NCBI RefSeq assembly: GCF_042680125.1
Contig: NZ_JBHTNY010000011.1
Length of the DNA: 64,000 bases
From: Robinsoniella peoriensis
GTDB lineage: Bacteria; Bacillota; Clostridia; Lachnospirales; Lachnospiraceae
Direction: 5' to 3' (one strand)
Positions 44,050 to 52,891 of the stretch are shown one piece after another. The notes below the pieces were generated by a model, which did no database searches, was not told where the DNA came from, and saw only the letters and a list, made by a program, of their open reading frames with translations. A program made the position numbers and the translations under genes. Every line of letters starts with the position of its first letter. The first letter of the stretch is position 1.

Positions 44050-44862
44050 ATGTTTCATGTAAAATCAAATGATGGTACGAAATTGGCTGTTTATGATCCC
44101 AATCCACAGGGGAAATGGACGATTGTATTAATCCATGGCTGGCCGCTGTCGCACAAAATGTATGAATATCAGGAGGAATTGTTACTAAATTGCGGTTTCC
44201 GTGTGGTAACTATGGACTTAAGGGGATATGGGAATTCGGATGCTCCACGATGCGGTTATTATTATGACCAGATGGCAAGAGATATCTATAATATAGTAAA
44301 AGCGCTGCGCCTGAAGTCTTTTATATTATGCGGATTTTCGATGGGTGGAGCGATTGCACTGCGCTACATGAATTGTTTTCAGGGATATGGGGTTCATAAA
44401 TTAATACTTATTGCAGCAGCGGCACCCAGCTGGACACAGAGAGAAGGGTTTCCATATGGGCTTCCCCGGGAAAAGGCAGATGAGTTAATCTGTCAGGCGG
44501 CAACGGACAGACCGCAGTTATGCCACAATTTTGCACACGAGATGTTATTTGCAAGTCCTCACAGCGAGCCGCTGAAGAACTGGTTTGAAGATATTGCACT
44601 TTCAGCATCCGGTATTGCCACCATTCAGTCCGCTTATGCCTTACGGGATGAAGACGGAAGAGAAGATTTGAAAGCTGTACACGTTCCTACGGCAATCTTT
44701 GCCGGGGCTAAGGATCAGGTAGTATTAAAGGAATTGACAGAGTGTCAGCATCGTGAGATAGCAAATTCCAGGTTATACATTCTGAAAAATAGTGCACATG
44801 GAGTGTTCTATGATGAATTAGATCAGTTTAATGAGTATTTTCTTGAATTTATAAACGAATAA
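44050..44862 (+). CDS. Alpha/beta hydrolase
   Basis: A 270-residue alpha/beta-fold hydrolase. The oxyanion motif HGWPLSHK is near residue 31, the nucleophile elbow GFSMGG near 97, the acid lies in FAGAKDQVV near 220 and the catalytic histidine in NSAHGVFYDE near 251. It looks most like the haloperoxidase/esterase branch. Near the NRPS it may be a proofreading or tailoring hydrolase, or unrelated. The last 34 bases are partly duplicated directly downstream. Confidence 0.88.
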   Translation: MFHVKSNDGTKLAVYDPNPQGKWTIVLIHGWPLSHKMYEYQEELLLNCGFRVVTMDLRGYGNSDAPRCGYYYDQMARDIYNIVKALRLKSFILCGFSMGGAIALRYMNCFQGYGVHKLILIAAAAPSWTQREGFPYGLPREKADELICQAATDRPQLCHNFAHEMLFASPHSEPLKNWFEDIALSASGIATIQSAYALRDEDGREDLKAVHVPTAIFAGAKDQVVLKELTECQHREIANSRLYILKNSAHGVFYDELDQFNEYFLEFINE

Positions 44863-44897
44863 AAATGAGTATTTTTTTGAAATTATAAACGAATAAA
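44830..44897 (+). repeat. 34-bp tandem duplication at the hydrolase 3' end
   Basis: Copy 1 (44830-44863) includes the last codons and stop; copy 2 (44864-44897) matches at 32 of 34 bases. It would re-encode the same last residues and stop, as expected from replication slippage. Confidence 0.85.
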
Positions 44898-44911
44898 TCG
44901 GACTATAGGGG

Positions 44912-44946
44912 GAATGGAAACTGTAAAAAGGTTTCCATTCTTTCCT
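44912..44946 (+). terminator. Terminator after the hydrolase gene
   Basis: GAATGGAAAC and GTTTCCATTC form a perfect 10-bp stem with a 9-base loop, followed by TTTCC and more Ts. Confidence 0.8.
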
Positions 44947-44995
44947 ATTTTATAAGTTTTTGATCTAATATGGGAAAATGTATCTAAAAAAGCGC

Positions 44996-45024
44996 TTGCT
45001 GTTTGTTACCTCAAATTATATAAT
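44996..45024 (+). promoter_or_regulatory. Promoter of the diguanylate cyclase gene
   Basis: TTGCTG (44996-45001), 17 bases, TATAAT (45019-45024). It leaves a leader of about 85 bases before the TTG start; I see no c-di-GMP riboswitch in it. Confidence 0.55.
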
Positions 45025-45117
45025 GATATTATATGGATGATACTCATACAAAAGGTGACGCAGCTTGGAATGACATGAGAATGTAAATCTAGGGGGTATC
45101 GTTTCGGGGGAAGGAAA

Positions 45118-47340
45118 TTGAAAAAAAGAATCATAAAATATCGGTCAGTTTTTCTGGTACTTGTTTTATTAATAGCAGCTATAGTAGCAGGTGTAATTTG
45201 CGTGGACTTTACATTGCAGACGAATAATAATTCTCAGAAGCTTTCTATGGAGATTACCGCAAGAGATATCCAAAAGAAGTGTATTAATGTTTCCTTTATC
45301 TTAGATGATCATTTTTCAGATCTGGAATCCCTGGCAACTACGATTTCCAGATTTGATCAATATGAGAATGAAGAGTTGATGGACATCCTTGCTCAGTTCG
45401 GGAACCACCATGATAATTGCCGGGTGAGTATTGCAGATCCTTTGGGACGGACATATGAGAAGGACAGGGAGGAGGTATCTATTGCTGACCGTGATTATTT
45501 TAAGAGTGCTTTAAAAGGCGGCCGGATTATTTCTGATCTGATCAAATCCAGGGTGACGGGAGAGTACAGCATCGTATTTGCAGTGCCGGTGTACCGGGAG
45601 GGAAAGGCTGTTGGGGTATTGCGTACAGTCTATCAGAATATACAGCTAAACCGGCTTTTGCATGTTTCCGGAATGGATGCCCAGGAAAATGCCTACATCG
45701 TTCAGCGTGACGGGACCATTGCCCTGTCTATGAACGGAGAACTGTGCGGTGAAAACATAGAGGCGGCGCTGGGGACTGGAACTGCCCAGGACAAAATTGA
45801 TCAGATCCACTATAATATGGGAAAAACAGCGGTGGGGAATCTGGCTTTTGAGGTGGATGATTTCCTTTATTATTGCAATTATGCACCTGTTCCCGGAGGA
45901 AAGTGGTATCTTTTTAACATATCGTCTGCATCAAAACTGGGTGAATATACCTCGAAAAGTACCGTAACCGGAATGTTGTTTATGGGTAAAATGGTAGTGC
46001 TTTTTCTGATTATTATGGGAGGGATTTTGTGCTATCTGTATTTTAATAACAAACAGATGCGCAAGCTTGCAAATTTGCTTGAGAATGTATCCAGTCATGC
46101 CCCGGGCGGAATGTTCCGATATGATCCCAAATCAATGCAGCTGTCTTTTATCAATAATGGATTATACCAGATGCTGGGCTGCAGGGAAGAGGATTTCAAA
46201 GAAAATTTTCACAACAATTATCTGGAGCTGGTATATGACCAGGACAGGCAGATGGTATTAGAGAATATAGAAAAAATGATACCGGAACGAAAAAGCTTTA
46301 AAATGAGGTTTCGACTGAACAGCCTTTCTTCACCTGCTTACTGGGTACAGCAGGTCAGTAATATTTTTGAAGAAGATGGGGAACTGCATGTCTATGGAAT
46401 TCTGGTGGATATTGCGGAATACAAGGCATTTGAAGATGAGCTGTCATTTAACAATCAACGTTATAAAATCATTGTCAACCAGATGGAATCTTGCTTCGTA
46501 GAATACGATGTCCATGATATGCGTGTTCTGGTAATGCAAAATTTTGAAGAGATATTCGGCAGAATGCTGAAAATGGAAATTGAATCAGAAGATGGAAAAG
46601 AGTTTGTCTATGAAGAAGACTGGAATATGATAAAAGATAATTTTAAAAAAGTTCTTTATGGAGAGAAGCCCTATGAAGAATGTGAGGCAAGAATCAAAAA
46701 AGGTGATGAAACCTATCTCTGGTGCCTGATCCGTTTTTACTCCATGGTAGATGAAAATGGTGCAATCAGCCGTCTGATCTGTAAGATTAACAACATAGAT
46801 AAACGTAAGCGCCGTTCTATAGAATTAGAAAGTAAGGTACAAAAAGATCCAATGACTGGCCTTTATAACAAGAGCGTCTCTAAAAAATTAATAGAGGATC
46901 ATTTGGAATCGGCACCTGATGATATCCAGGGATTATTTGTTCTGGATATTGATAATTTCAAGGGCATCAACGATACCTATGGGCACCATAATGGAGACCG
47001 GGTATTAAATATGATGGCTCAAACGCTTCATAATCTGTTTCGGAAAAGCGATGTAGTAGGGCGGATTGGCGGAGATGAGTTCATTGTATGCATGAAAGAC
47101 TGCTACAATGAAGAATACGCTATGAAAAAAGCAGGTCAGCTGTCACATGACTTTGCCGAAATCACAGCAGAAGCGAATCTTGCTGCAACCTGCAGTATCG
47201 GTGTGGCGCTCTATCCAAAACATGGAAAAGACTGGGATGAGTTATTTGAAAAAGCCGACATCGCACTGTACCAGGCGAAGAGATGTGGGAAAAACCAGTA
47301 TGCGGTTTATTGTGAAAAAGGATTGGATGAGAAGGAGTAA
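45118..47340 (+). CDS. Membrane diguanylate cyclase with Cache, PAS and GGDEF domains
   Basis: A 740-residue signalling enzyme that makes cyclic di-GMP. A first membrane helix (about 10-34) and a second (about 285-308) bracket an extracellular dCache-like sensor (ISDRDYF-type and VPVYREGKAVGVLRT elements). Two PAS segments follow (about 325-440, 450-560), then the GGDEF domain (about 575-735), with an intact RIGGDEF motif near 649 and the inhibitory RxxD site (RKSD) five residues before it. The start is a TTG after GGGGGAAGGAAA. It lies one gene away from the NRPS locus, which encodes a c-di-GMP-degrading HD-GYP. Confidence 0.92.
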   Translation: MKKRIIKYRSVFLVLVLLIAAIVAGVICVDFTLQTNNNSQKLSMEITARDIQKKCINVSFILDDHFSDLESLATTISRFDQYENEELMDILAQFGNHHDNCRVSIADPLGRTYEKDREEVSIADRDYFKSALKGGRIISDLIKSRVTGEYSIVFAVPVYREGKAVGVLRTVYQNIQLNRLLHVSGMDAQENAYIVQRDGTIALSMNGELCGENIEAALGTGTAQDKIDQIHYNMGKTAVGNLAFEVDDFLYYCNYAPVPGGKWYLFNISSASKLGEYTSKSTVTGMLFMGKMVVLFLIIMGGILCYLYFNNKQMRKLANLLENVSSHAPGGMFRYDPKSMQLSFINNGLYQMLGCREEDFKENFHNNYLELVYDQDRQMVLENIEKMIPERKSFKMRFRLNSLSSPAYWVQQVSNIFEEDGELHVYGILVDIAEYKAFEDELSFNNQRYKIIVNQMESCFVEYDVHDMRVLVMQNFEEIFGRMLKMEIESEDGKEFVYEEDWNMIKDNFKKVLYGEKPYEECEARIKKGDETYLWCLIRFYSMVDENGAISRLICKINNIDKRKRRSIELESKVQKDPMTGLYNKSVSKKLIEDHLESAPDDIQGLFVLDIDNFKGINDTYGHHNGDRVLNMMAQTLHNLFRKSDVVGRIGGDEFIVCMKDCYNEEYAMKKAGQLSHDFAEITAEANLAATCSIGVALYPKHGKDWDELFEKADIALYQAKRCGKNQYAVYCEKGLDEKE

Positions 47341-47399
47341 CAGAATTAGAATAGATGGAAAATAGACAGTAAAGCAGGTAAGCGGCAGTAAATGAATAG

Positions 47400-47476
47400 A
47401 ATGCTGCTAATAGTCAATAGAAGAATAGAAAATATAAAAACAATAGAAAATTAAAAACAATAGAAAGATAACAGGT
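47400..47476 (+). repeat. A-rich leader with short direct repeats
   Basis: AAAACAATAGAAA or close variants occur three times in the leader of the methyltransferase gene, in an A-rich stretch. This may be slippage-prone sequence. No terminator separates it clearly from the cyclase gene. Confidence 0.45.
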
Positions 47477-47482
47477 GAATTT

Positions 47483-49348
47483 GTGAAGACAGGAACGCAA
47501 AAAAGAGAAATGAAAAAGACGGATGGCCGGAAGGATTATCAGAATAAGGAAGGGAAAAGTTTTGAAAAAGGCAAGTCAGGGAAGAAGAAAGCTGATATGG
47601 CAAAAAGAGATGATGCTTTTAAAGGGGACAAGAATAATAGAAAATCAAGACCAGGACGGGAAGAAGATAGACAGAGCAGGGTATCAGGAGTAAGCCGGGA
47701 AGATTGGCATAGTAAAAAGCCGAAAGCTGGTCGGGATGATAATAGGGAAAGTAGAAAATTGGGGGCAGAGCCGGGAAATAGAGGAAGTAGAAAACCAGAA
47801 ACGGAGTCTTTAAATAGAGAAAATAGAAAACCTGGAGCGGTGACGGGAAATAGAGAAAATAGAAAACCTGGAGCGGTGACGGGAAATAGAGAAAATAGAA
47901 AACCTGGAACGGAGACGGGAAATAGAGGAAGTAGAAATTCTGGGACAGAGTCAGGAAATAGAGGAAGTAGAAATTCTGGAGCAGCGTCGGGAAATAGAGA
48001 AAATAGAAAACCTGGAGCAGCGTCGGGAAATAGAGAAAATAGAAAACCTGGAACGGAGACGGGAAATAGGGAAAGTCGGAAACCTGGAGCGGCGTCGGAA
48101 AATAAGCAAAAAAGAAAATTCGGAGATAGCGGGGAAGGAAGAAAAAATAGTAAAAGGGGTCAATCTGGAGAAAAGAAACAAAGTGATTTAAAAAAGGTAA
48201 ATGGTATGGAGATATGCCCTGTTTCTAAAAAATGCGGTGGCTGTCAGTATCAGGGAATTTCTTACCAGGAGCAATTAAAATTAAAAGAAAAAGAAATCAG
48301 GAAATGGATTGGAAAGTTCTGTAAAGTAAATGCTGTGATTGGAATGGAAAACCCTTACCATTACCGAAATAAGGTTCACGCAGTATTTGACAGGGATAAA
48401 AGAGGGAATCCCATCTGTGGTGTATACCAGGCGGGGACGCACAATGTGGTTCCAATAGAATCCTGTATGATCGAGGATCAGAAAGCAGATGAAATTATTC
48501 AGAGTATCCGGGGACTTTTAAAATCATTTAAAATAAGAACATATGACGAGGATACGGGATATGGACTCCTTCGCCATGTGCTTGTAAAACGTGGATTTAC
48601 CACGAACGAAATCATGGTGGTACTGGTGACCGCCTCCCCGGTATTCCCTTCCAAAAACAATTTTGTCGGCGCGATACGCAAACTTCATCCGGAGATTACG
48701 ACCATTATCCAGAATGTAAATGCCAGAGGAACCAGTATGGTCCTTGGAGATAAGGAAAAAACACTGTTTGGTAAAGGCTACATCGAGGATGTACTCTGCG
48801 GCTGTACATTCCGCATCTCTTCAAAATCCTTCTATCAGGTGAATCCCGTACAGACGGAAGTTCTGTACAAAAAAGCTATTGATGCAGCAGGTCTTACGGG
48901 AAATGAACTGGTAATTGATGCATATTGCGGCATTGGAACAATCGGTTTAATTGCAAGCAAGAAAGCAAAGCAGGTAATTGGCGTGGAGTTAAACAAAGAT
49001 GCAGTCCGCGACGCAGTAACCAATGCCAAGCGCAATGAGATAGAGAATGTAAGATTTTACTGTGCCGATGCAGGGAATTTCATGGCGGATATGGCAGCTC
49101 AGGGCGAAAAAGCAGACGTGGTATTTATGGATCCGCCAAGAAGCGGAAGTACAGAAGAATTTATGGATTCTATGGTGCAGATGGGGCCTGAGAGAGTGGT
49201 TTATGTTTCCTGTAACCCGGAGACGTTAGGCAGGGATTTAGAGTATTTGACGAAGAAAGGGTATGGATGTAAGGGGAGTTGGGGTGTGGATATGTTTGCC
49301 TGGACTGGGCATGTTGAAACCGCCGTGCTTCTGGTGCGGAAAGGTTGA
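47483..49348 (+). CDS. rlmD: 23S rRNA (uracil-C5)-methyltransferase RlmD family, with repeat-rich N-terminal extension
   Basis: A 621-residue protein. The C-terminal 385 or so residues are an RlmD/RumA-type methyltransferase: an iron-sulfur cysteine set (CPVSKKCGGCQYQG, near residue 245, plus a later SCMIED), SAM-binding DAYCGIGTIGL near 480, and the catalytic VSCNPETLGRDLEYL near 575. The N-terminal 235 residues are highly basic and polar, with nine 12-residue repeats of the GNRENRKPGAxx kind (residues about 98-205). A normal family member is about 380-460 residues, so the extension is unusual. It starts with GTG, ribosome site CAGGTG. Confidence 0.9.
   Translation: MKTGTQKREMKKTDGRKDYQNKEGKSFEKGKSGKKKADMAKRDDAFKGDKNNRKSRPGREEDRQSRVSGVSREDWHSKKPKAGRDDNRESRKLGAEPGNRGSRKPETESLNRENRKPGAVTGNRENRKPGAVTGNRENRKPGTETGNRGSRNSGTESGNRGSRNSGAASGNRENRKPGAASGNRENRKPGTETGNRESRKPGAASENKQKRKFGDSGEGRKNSKRGQSGEKKQSDLKKVNGMEICPVSKKCGGCQYQGISYQEQLKLKEKEIRKWIGKFCKVNAVIGMENPYHYRNKVHAVFDRDKRGNPICGVYQAGTHNVVPIESCMIEDQKADEIIQSIRGLLKSFKIRTYDEDTGYGLLRHVLVKRGFTTNEIMVVLVTASPVFPSKNNFVGAIRKLHPEITTIIQNVNARGTSMVLGDKEKTLFGKGYIEDVLCGCTFRISSKSFYQVNPVQTEVLYKKAIDAAGLTGNELVIDAYCGIGTIGLIASKKAKQVIGVELNKDAVRDAVTNAKRNEIENVRFYCADAGNFMADMAAQGEKADVVFMDPPRSGSTEEFMDSMVQMGPERVVYVSCNPETLGRDLEYLTKKGYGCKGSWGVDMFAWTGHVETAVLLVRKG
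47774..48097 (+). repeat. Nine 36-bp in-frame tandem repeats inside rlmD
   Basis: Nine contiguous 36-base units encode variants of GNR(E/G)(N/S)R(K/N)(P/S)G(A/T)xx. Several neighbouring units are nearly identical at DNA level, indicating recent expansion or exchange. Confidence 0.92.
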
Positions 49349-49368
49349 TTCCAGGCTGGTTGAGGGAT

Positions 49369-49748
49369 TTTGTGGTTCATTATAATCTCCAGATGATTAG
49401 CGCTGTTGGTTTTAAGGTCAATAATGACCGCGCAGTCCGTTTTCCTAAATAGTCTGGGCAAATTGTCAAGGATTACACCATTCAGGGCTGGACGATGGAT
49501 AAGGATCGCCTCCAAAAAGGACATATGTTTACGGATTAATACTTTGCGTGACAGTTGCAAAATATCCGTGAGATTCGCCTTTCTGTGCATAAATTCTATC
49601 AGAAAATTACAGATTTGTATGCCACGGGTTTCGATTATGATAAGTACGCAAAGACCACCAGACGTTTTTTCAGACTGTGCAGAATAAGATGCAGTGGGCT
49701 ATTCACAGACACACGGCGGAAGCCAAACATCCAGATACTAATAAATAA
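49369..49748 (+). pseudogene. Degenerate RhuM-family gene
   Basis: Reading through three in-frame stops and one frameshift gives a clear RhuM-family sequence: VHYNLQMISAVGFKVNNDRA, RFPK(stop)SGQIVKDYTIQGW, MDKDRLQKGHMFTD(stop), LQNIREIRLSVHKFYQKITD, YATGFDYDKYAKTTRRFF, then, after a one-base shift near 49665, QTVQNKMQWAIHRHTAAE. The N-terminal part is missing. RhuM genes travel with mobile elements and pathogenicity islands; their function is poorly known. It is not expressed as a whole protein. Confidence 0.85.
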
Positions 49749-49792
49749 GGTTTAGCTGAAAGATAAATTAAATTTTGGAGGCGGGAAAGATA

Positions 49793-50302
49793 ATGGTAAA
49801 AGAAAAGGCTTCATTCCAAGCGTTCCTATCGGCAGTTGCGCCGGAACACCAGGGATTTGTGGAGAAACTTAATGACAAACTCATAGAACAGGGCTGTGAC
49901 CTTGTAATCAAGGACGTAAAAAATGGTTACGCTGCTTCCTATCAAGTTGAGAAGAAAACAGTAATGAATTGGGTGTTTCGTAAAGCGGGTATTTTGGCAC
50001 GGATTTATGGTGACAATGCCGAAAAGTATGAGGATGTAATCGCGTCTCTGCCGGATGATATGAAAAAGAAAATGACTGATTCTCGTGATTGTAAGAGACT
50101 TATTGACTCTAATGCCTGCAGCCCTACTTGTGTGAAAGGTTTTGTTTATACCATGAATGGAGATGTACATAAAAAATGCCGTAATGACGGAATGTTCTTT
50201 CTGCTCACTAATGAAACTGCGGAACATATAGAGGGGTTGGTCTGTGCAGAAGTAATTGTGCGTAAATCGGCTTTAGAACGACAGAAAAAGGAAATTGAGT
50301 AA
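49793..50302 (+). CDS. Protein of unknown function, 169 residues
   Basis: A 169-residue soluble protein that I do not recognise. Notable are five cysteines, with SRDCKRLIDSNACSPTCVKGF (residues about 96-116) and KKCRNDGMFFLL, which could bind a metal, and the acidic/basic N-terminal helix. The start is the ATG at 49793, with TTGGAGGCGGG upstream. It lies in the accessory stretch after the dead rhuM gene, and an MFS transporter follows after 83 bases. Confidence 0.7.
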   Translation: MVKEKASFQAFLSAVAPEHQGFVEKLNDKLIEQGCDLVIKDVKNGYAASYQVEKKTVMNWVFRKAGILARIYGDNAEKYEDVIASLPDDMKKKMTDSRDCKRLIDSNACSPTCVKGFVYTMNGDVHKKCRNDGMFFLLTNETAEHIEGLVCAEVIVRKSALERQKKEIE

Positions 50303-50385
50303 TTGTGCAGCGGTTTGTTGCACAAATTAATGGTGTTTGTTCTTAGAATAATAAAGTGATAAACATACATAGAATGGAGAAAACT

Positions 50386-51672
50386 GTGAACACAGCACAA
50401 AAAACAAAATCTTTGCGAAAACACCCGCTTATAGAATTATTAAAACATAACAAAGGAAATCCAAGAACTCTGATATTAATGGAGCCGCTATGGGGTATTC
50501 CATATAATCTGATCGCACCTTTTGCCACACTATATATGTACTCACAGGGAATAACGGACGTACAAATCGGACTGATTTTGTCTATTTCCATGTTTGTTCA
50601 GGTGTTCTTTTCCTTCTTTGGCGGCATCATAACAGATAAGATGGGTCGAAAATTTACAACCATGATGGGTGATTTCTTTGGTTGGACTGTTGCTTGCCTG
50701 ATATGGAGCATATCGGGTAACTTCTGGCTTTTTTTAATTGCAGTTTTATTCAACAGCTTTGAGCAGATTAACCAGACCGCATGGTATTGCTTATTGATTG
50801 AAGATGCGGAACCCAAAGATTTATTGGGAATATATACTTGGGTGAATATCGGCGGATTGATTGCAATCTTTTTTGCACCGATTTCTGGATTGCTGATCAA
50901 TTCCTTTACTGTGGTTCCTGTTGTCAGGGTTTTATATTTGGTTTTCGCTGTGAATATGCTGATTAAGGTAATTGTTACTTTTCGGTATTGTAAAGAAACC
51001 CGGCAAGGGAAGATCCGAATGGCTGAGACTAAAGATACCCCTGTTTCACGGATGCTATATGAATACAAGTATTTGATACCTAAAGTGCTGAAGAATAAAG
51101 AGATTATGAAAGTACTTATTGTCTCCGTGATATTGTATATCACGAATCTGGTCAGCACCAATTTCTTTAGTTTGTACGCAACACAAGAGTTAGGTATAGA
51201 ATCGCGCTATCTGGCTTTTTTTCCGATTTTGAACGCGGCTGTGATGTTGATTTTCTTGATAGGAATACAGCACCGATTGGAATTCGTGAAATTCCGCATC
51301 CCTATGTGGAGCGGTTTGGTATTGTATGCGGCAGCAGCGATACTTCTGATACTGGCACCGAATGGTAATATGCCGTTTATTATTATTTATGTCTTTGTTG
51401 TGGCAGTAGCCGGTTCTCTTGTCATGCCTCGTAAGGATGCCTTGATCCAGCTAAGTATTAATCCGGAGGAGCGGGCTCGTATTAATGCTTTGATTATGTC
51501 CTTCACGATTGCGTTTTCTTCACCATTCGGTTATTTTGCAGGGTGGTTATCAAGTATTGACCGCCGGCTGCCATTTGTGTTTACATTTATTTTATTTATT
51601 GTGGCAATCATAATCGTGGGTCGCATCCGTGATCCCGAATTCGCTAAGGAGCATGAAGAGGCTGATAATTAA
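50386..51672 (+). CDS. MFS transporter
   Basis: A 428-residue membrane transporter with about twelve helices. The major facilitator signature between helices 2 and 3 is visible (GGIITDKMGRKFTTMMGD, near residue 87), with a second-half counterpart near the middle. The substrate is unknown; drug efflux is possible. The start is uncertain: the GTG at 50386 has ATGGAG upstream, whereas in-frame GTG (50356) and ATG (50374) starts do not. Confidence 0.85.
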   Translation: MNTAQKTKSLRKHPLIELLKHNKGNPRTLILMEPLWGIPYNLIAPFATLYMYSQGITDVQIGLILSISMFVQVFFSFFGGIITDKMGRKFTTMMGDFFGWTVACLIWSISGNFWLFLIAVLFNSFEQINQTAWYCLLIEDAEPKDLLGIYTWVNIGGLIAIFFAPISGLLINSFTVVPVVRVLYLVFAVNMLIKVIVTFRYCKETRQGKIRMAETKDTPVSRMLYEYKYLIPKVLKNKEIMKVLIVSVILYITNLVSTNFFSLYATQELGIESRYLAFFPILNAAVMLIFLIGIQHRLEFVKFRIPMWSGLVLYAAAAILLILAPNGNMPFIIIYVFVVAVAGSLVMPRKDALIQLSINPEERARINALIMSFTIAFSSPFGYFAGWLSSIDRRLPFVFTFILFIVAIIIVGRIRDPEFAKEHEEADN

Positions 51673-51690
51673 TGGGGGTTATCTTCCGAT

Positions 51691-51758
51691 AGCATCTAAT
51701 ATCGCAGAAATGAGTGAAACCTATTTGGAATTTATTAACGAAATAATTGTGAAATAGT
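51691..51758 (+). other. Short remnant-like coding segment
   Basis: A frame without start signals ends in a MSETYLEFINEIIVK-like tail. It resembles the end of the alpha/beta hydrolase at 44.8 kb (YFLEFINE) and may be a gene remnant; the match is too short to be sure. Confidence 0.2.
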
Positions 51759-51830
51759 GTGTTTCTATGAAATTAAAATGGATAAATTTTTTCTGGATAG
51801 GGGACGGGGTAAGGCCGTATGAGTATAAAA

Positions 51831-51882
51831 AATGGGTTTTGTCAGGTGGAAATGAACCACAGGGCAAAACCCATTCTTTTTA
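51831..51882 (+). terminator. Terminator after the MFS gene
   Basis: AATGGGTTTTG (51831-51841) pairs perfectly with CAAAACCCATT (51865-51875) and CTTTTT follows. The rest of the 383-base gap (51883-52055) holds no gene; it contains the leader of the VOC gene. Confidence 0.85.
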
Positions 51883-52055
51883 GCAAAAATGAAAATATTA
51901 GTCAAAACTTATACCCTGTGGAGAAATATGTTCAGGAACCTATTTTAGCATCAAAATAAAGCTATTATTATAGACGGTTAATCTGAAATATAGTAAACTT
52001 ATCTTAGTGATAAATTAGAATTCAGCAGGGAACTATTTTACAGGAGGTAATTTAA

Positions 52056-52520
52056 ATGAAATATGAAGGTGTATGCATTGCGGTGAAAGATATAAATCTA
52101 TCCAAAAAATTCTATCAGGAGTTATTTGGACTTGAGATTTTTCAAGATTATGGTATAAATGTTTCCTTTGGCGGGTTGTCTTTGCAACAGGAATTTGACT
52201 GGATGCTAGGTGTCCCGAAGGAGAGTATACTGAATAAATCTCATAATATGGAGTTATATTTTGAGGAAGATGATTTTGACGGCTTTATTGCTAAATTAGA
52301 GCAGCGTAACGACATTGAATACATTGGTGATGGTATTAAAGAAGCTGGGTGGGGACAACGCTCTATACGTTTTTACGATTTGGATGATCATATTATCGAA
52401 GTAGGTGAAAATATGAAAATTGTTGTGAAGCGTTTCCTTGATTCCGGAATGTCAATGGAGGAAACTTCAAAACGTATGGATGTATCTATATCGGATTTAG
52501 AGACACTTTTGTGTAGTTAA
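52056..52520 (+). CDS. VOC (glyoxalase-fold) protein with C-terminal helical tail
   Basis: A 154-residue protein. Residues 1-120 form two beta-alpha-beta-beta-beta units of the glyoxalase/bleomycin-resistance superfamily (VKDINLSKKFYQELFGLE..., RSIRFYDLDDHIIEVGENM). The tail (about 125-154, FLDSGMSMEETSKRMDVSISDLETLL) looks like a short helix-turn-helix-like element. The substrate is unknown; resistance by binding a small molecule is possible. CAGGAGGT lies 8 bases before the ATG. Confidence 0.85.
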   Translation: MKYEGVCIAVKDINLSKKFYQELFGLEIFQDYGINVSFGGLSLQQEFDWMLGVPKESILNKSHNMELYFEEDDFDGFIAKLEQRNDIEYIGDGIKEAGWGQRSIRFYDLDDHIIEVGENMKIVVKRFLDSGMSMEETSKRMDVSISDLETLLCS

Positions 52521-52555
52521 TTCGATAAACTACAATGAAGATTGGGGGAGTAAAA

Positions 52556-52744
52556 GTGGAACAGAGAACACTTTTTAAACAAAATTTGGAACGGGAGAAC
52601 ACTTTGCTGGAAGAGCCGGTAGAGAACGCAGTAAAAAATACAGAGAAGCAGGCTGCGGAGCAGATTCCAGTCGCGTTCAAGTACACAGACTCTGGACTGG
52701 CGCAGGGATCAGAAACCGGAAAGGTATTGGAGGTATCGCAATGA
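52556..52744 (+). CDS. Small open frame, probably a broken gene
   Basis: A 62-residue charged, glutamate-rich frame from a GTG with GGGGGAG upstream. The next frame continues with a plausible C-terminal piece (RNDGLKYGRKTGEI...) to 52822, so the gene may be frameshifted. I recognise no family. Confidence 0.35.
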   Translation: MEQRTLFKQNLERENTLLEEPVENAVKNTEKQAAEQIPVAFKYTDSGLAQGSETGKVLEVSQ

Positions 52745-52891
52745 CGGCCTTAAATATGGGCGAAAAACTGGTGAGATTGTGCAGGATGCGGAGAACCGGT
52801 TTACGCTGAATGAAAATATGTAAAGTGGAAAATGAAAGCCGGGTATATAATGGATACGAAAAAAGGTACAGAAAGGATCAGGTTAAGATAA

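Noticed and set aside
45025..45117. Cyclic di-GMP riboswitch before the GGDEF gene
   Set aside because: A GGTGACGCA string is suggestive, but I cannot build the conserved core of either known class.
47774..48097. 36-bp repeats (a CRISPR-like length)
   Set aside because: They are contiguous, in frame inside rlmD, and have no spacers.
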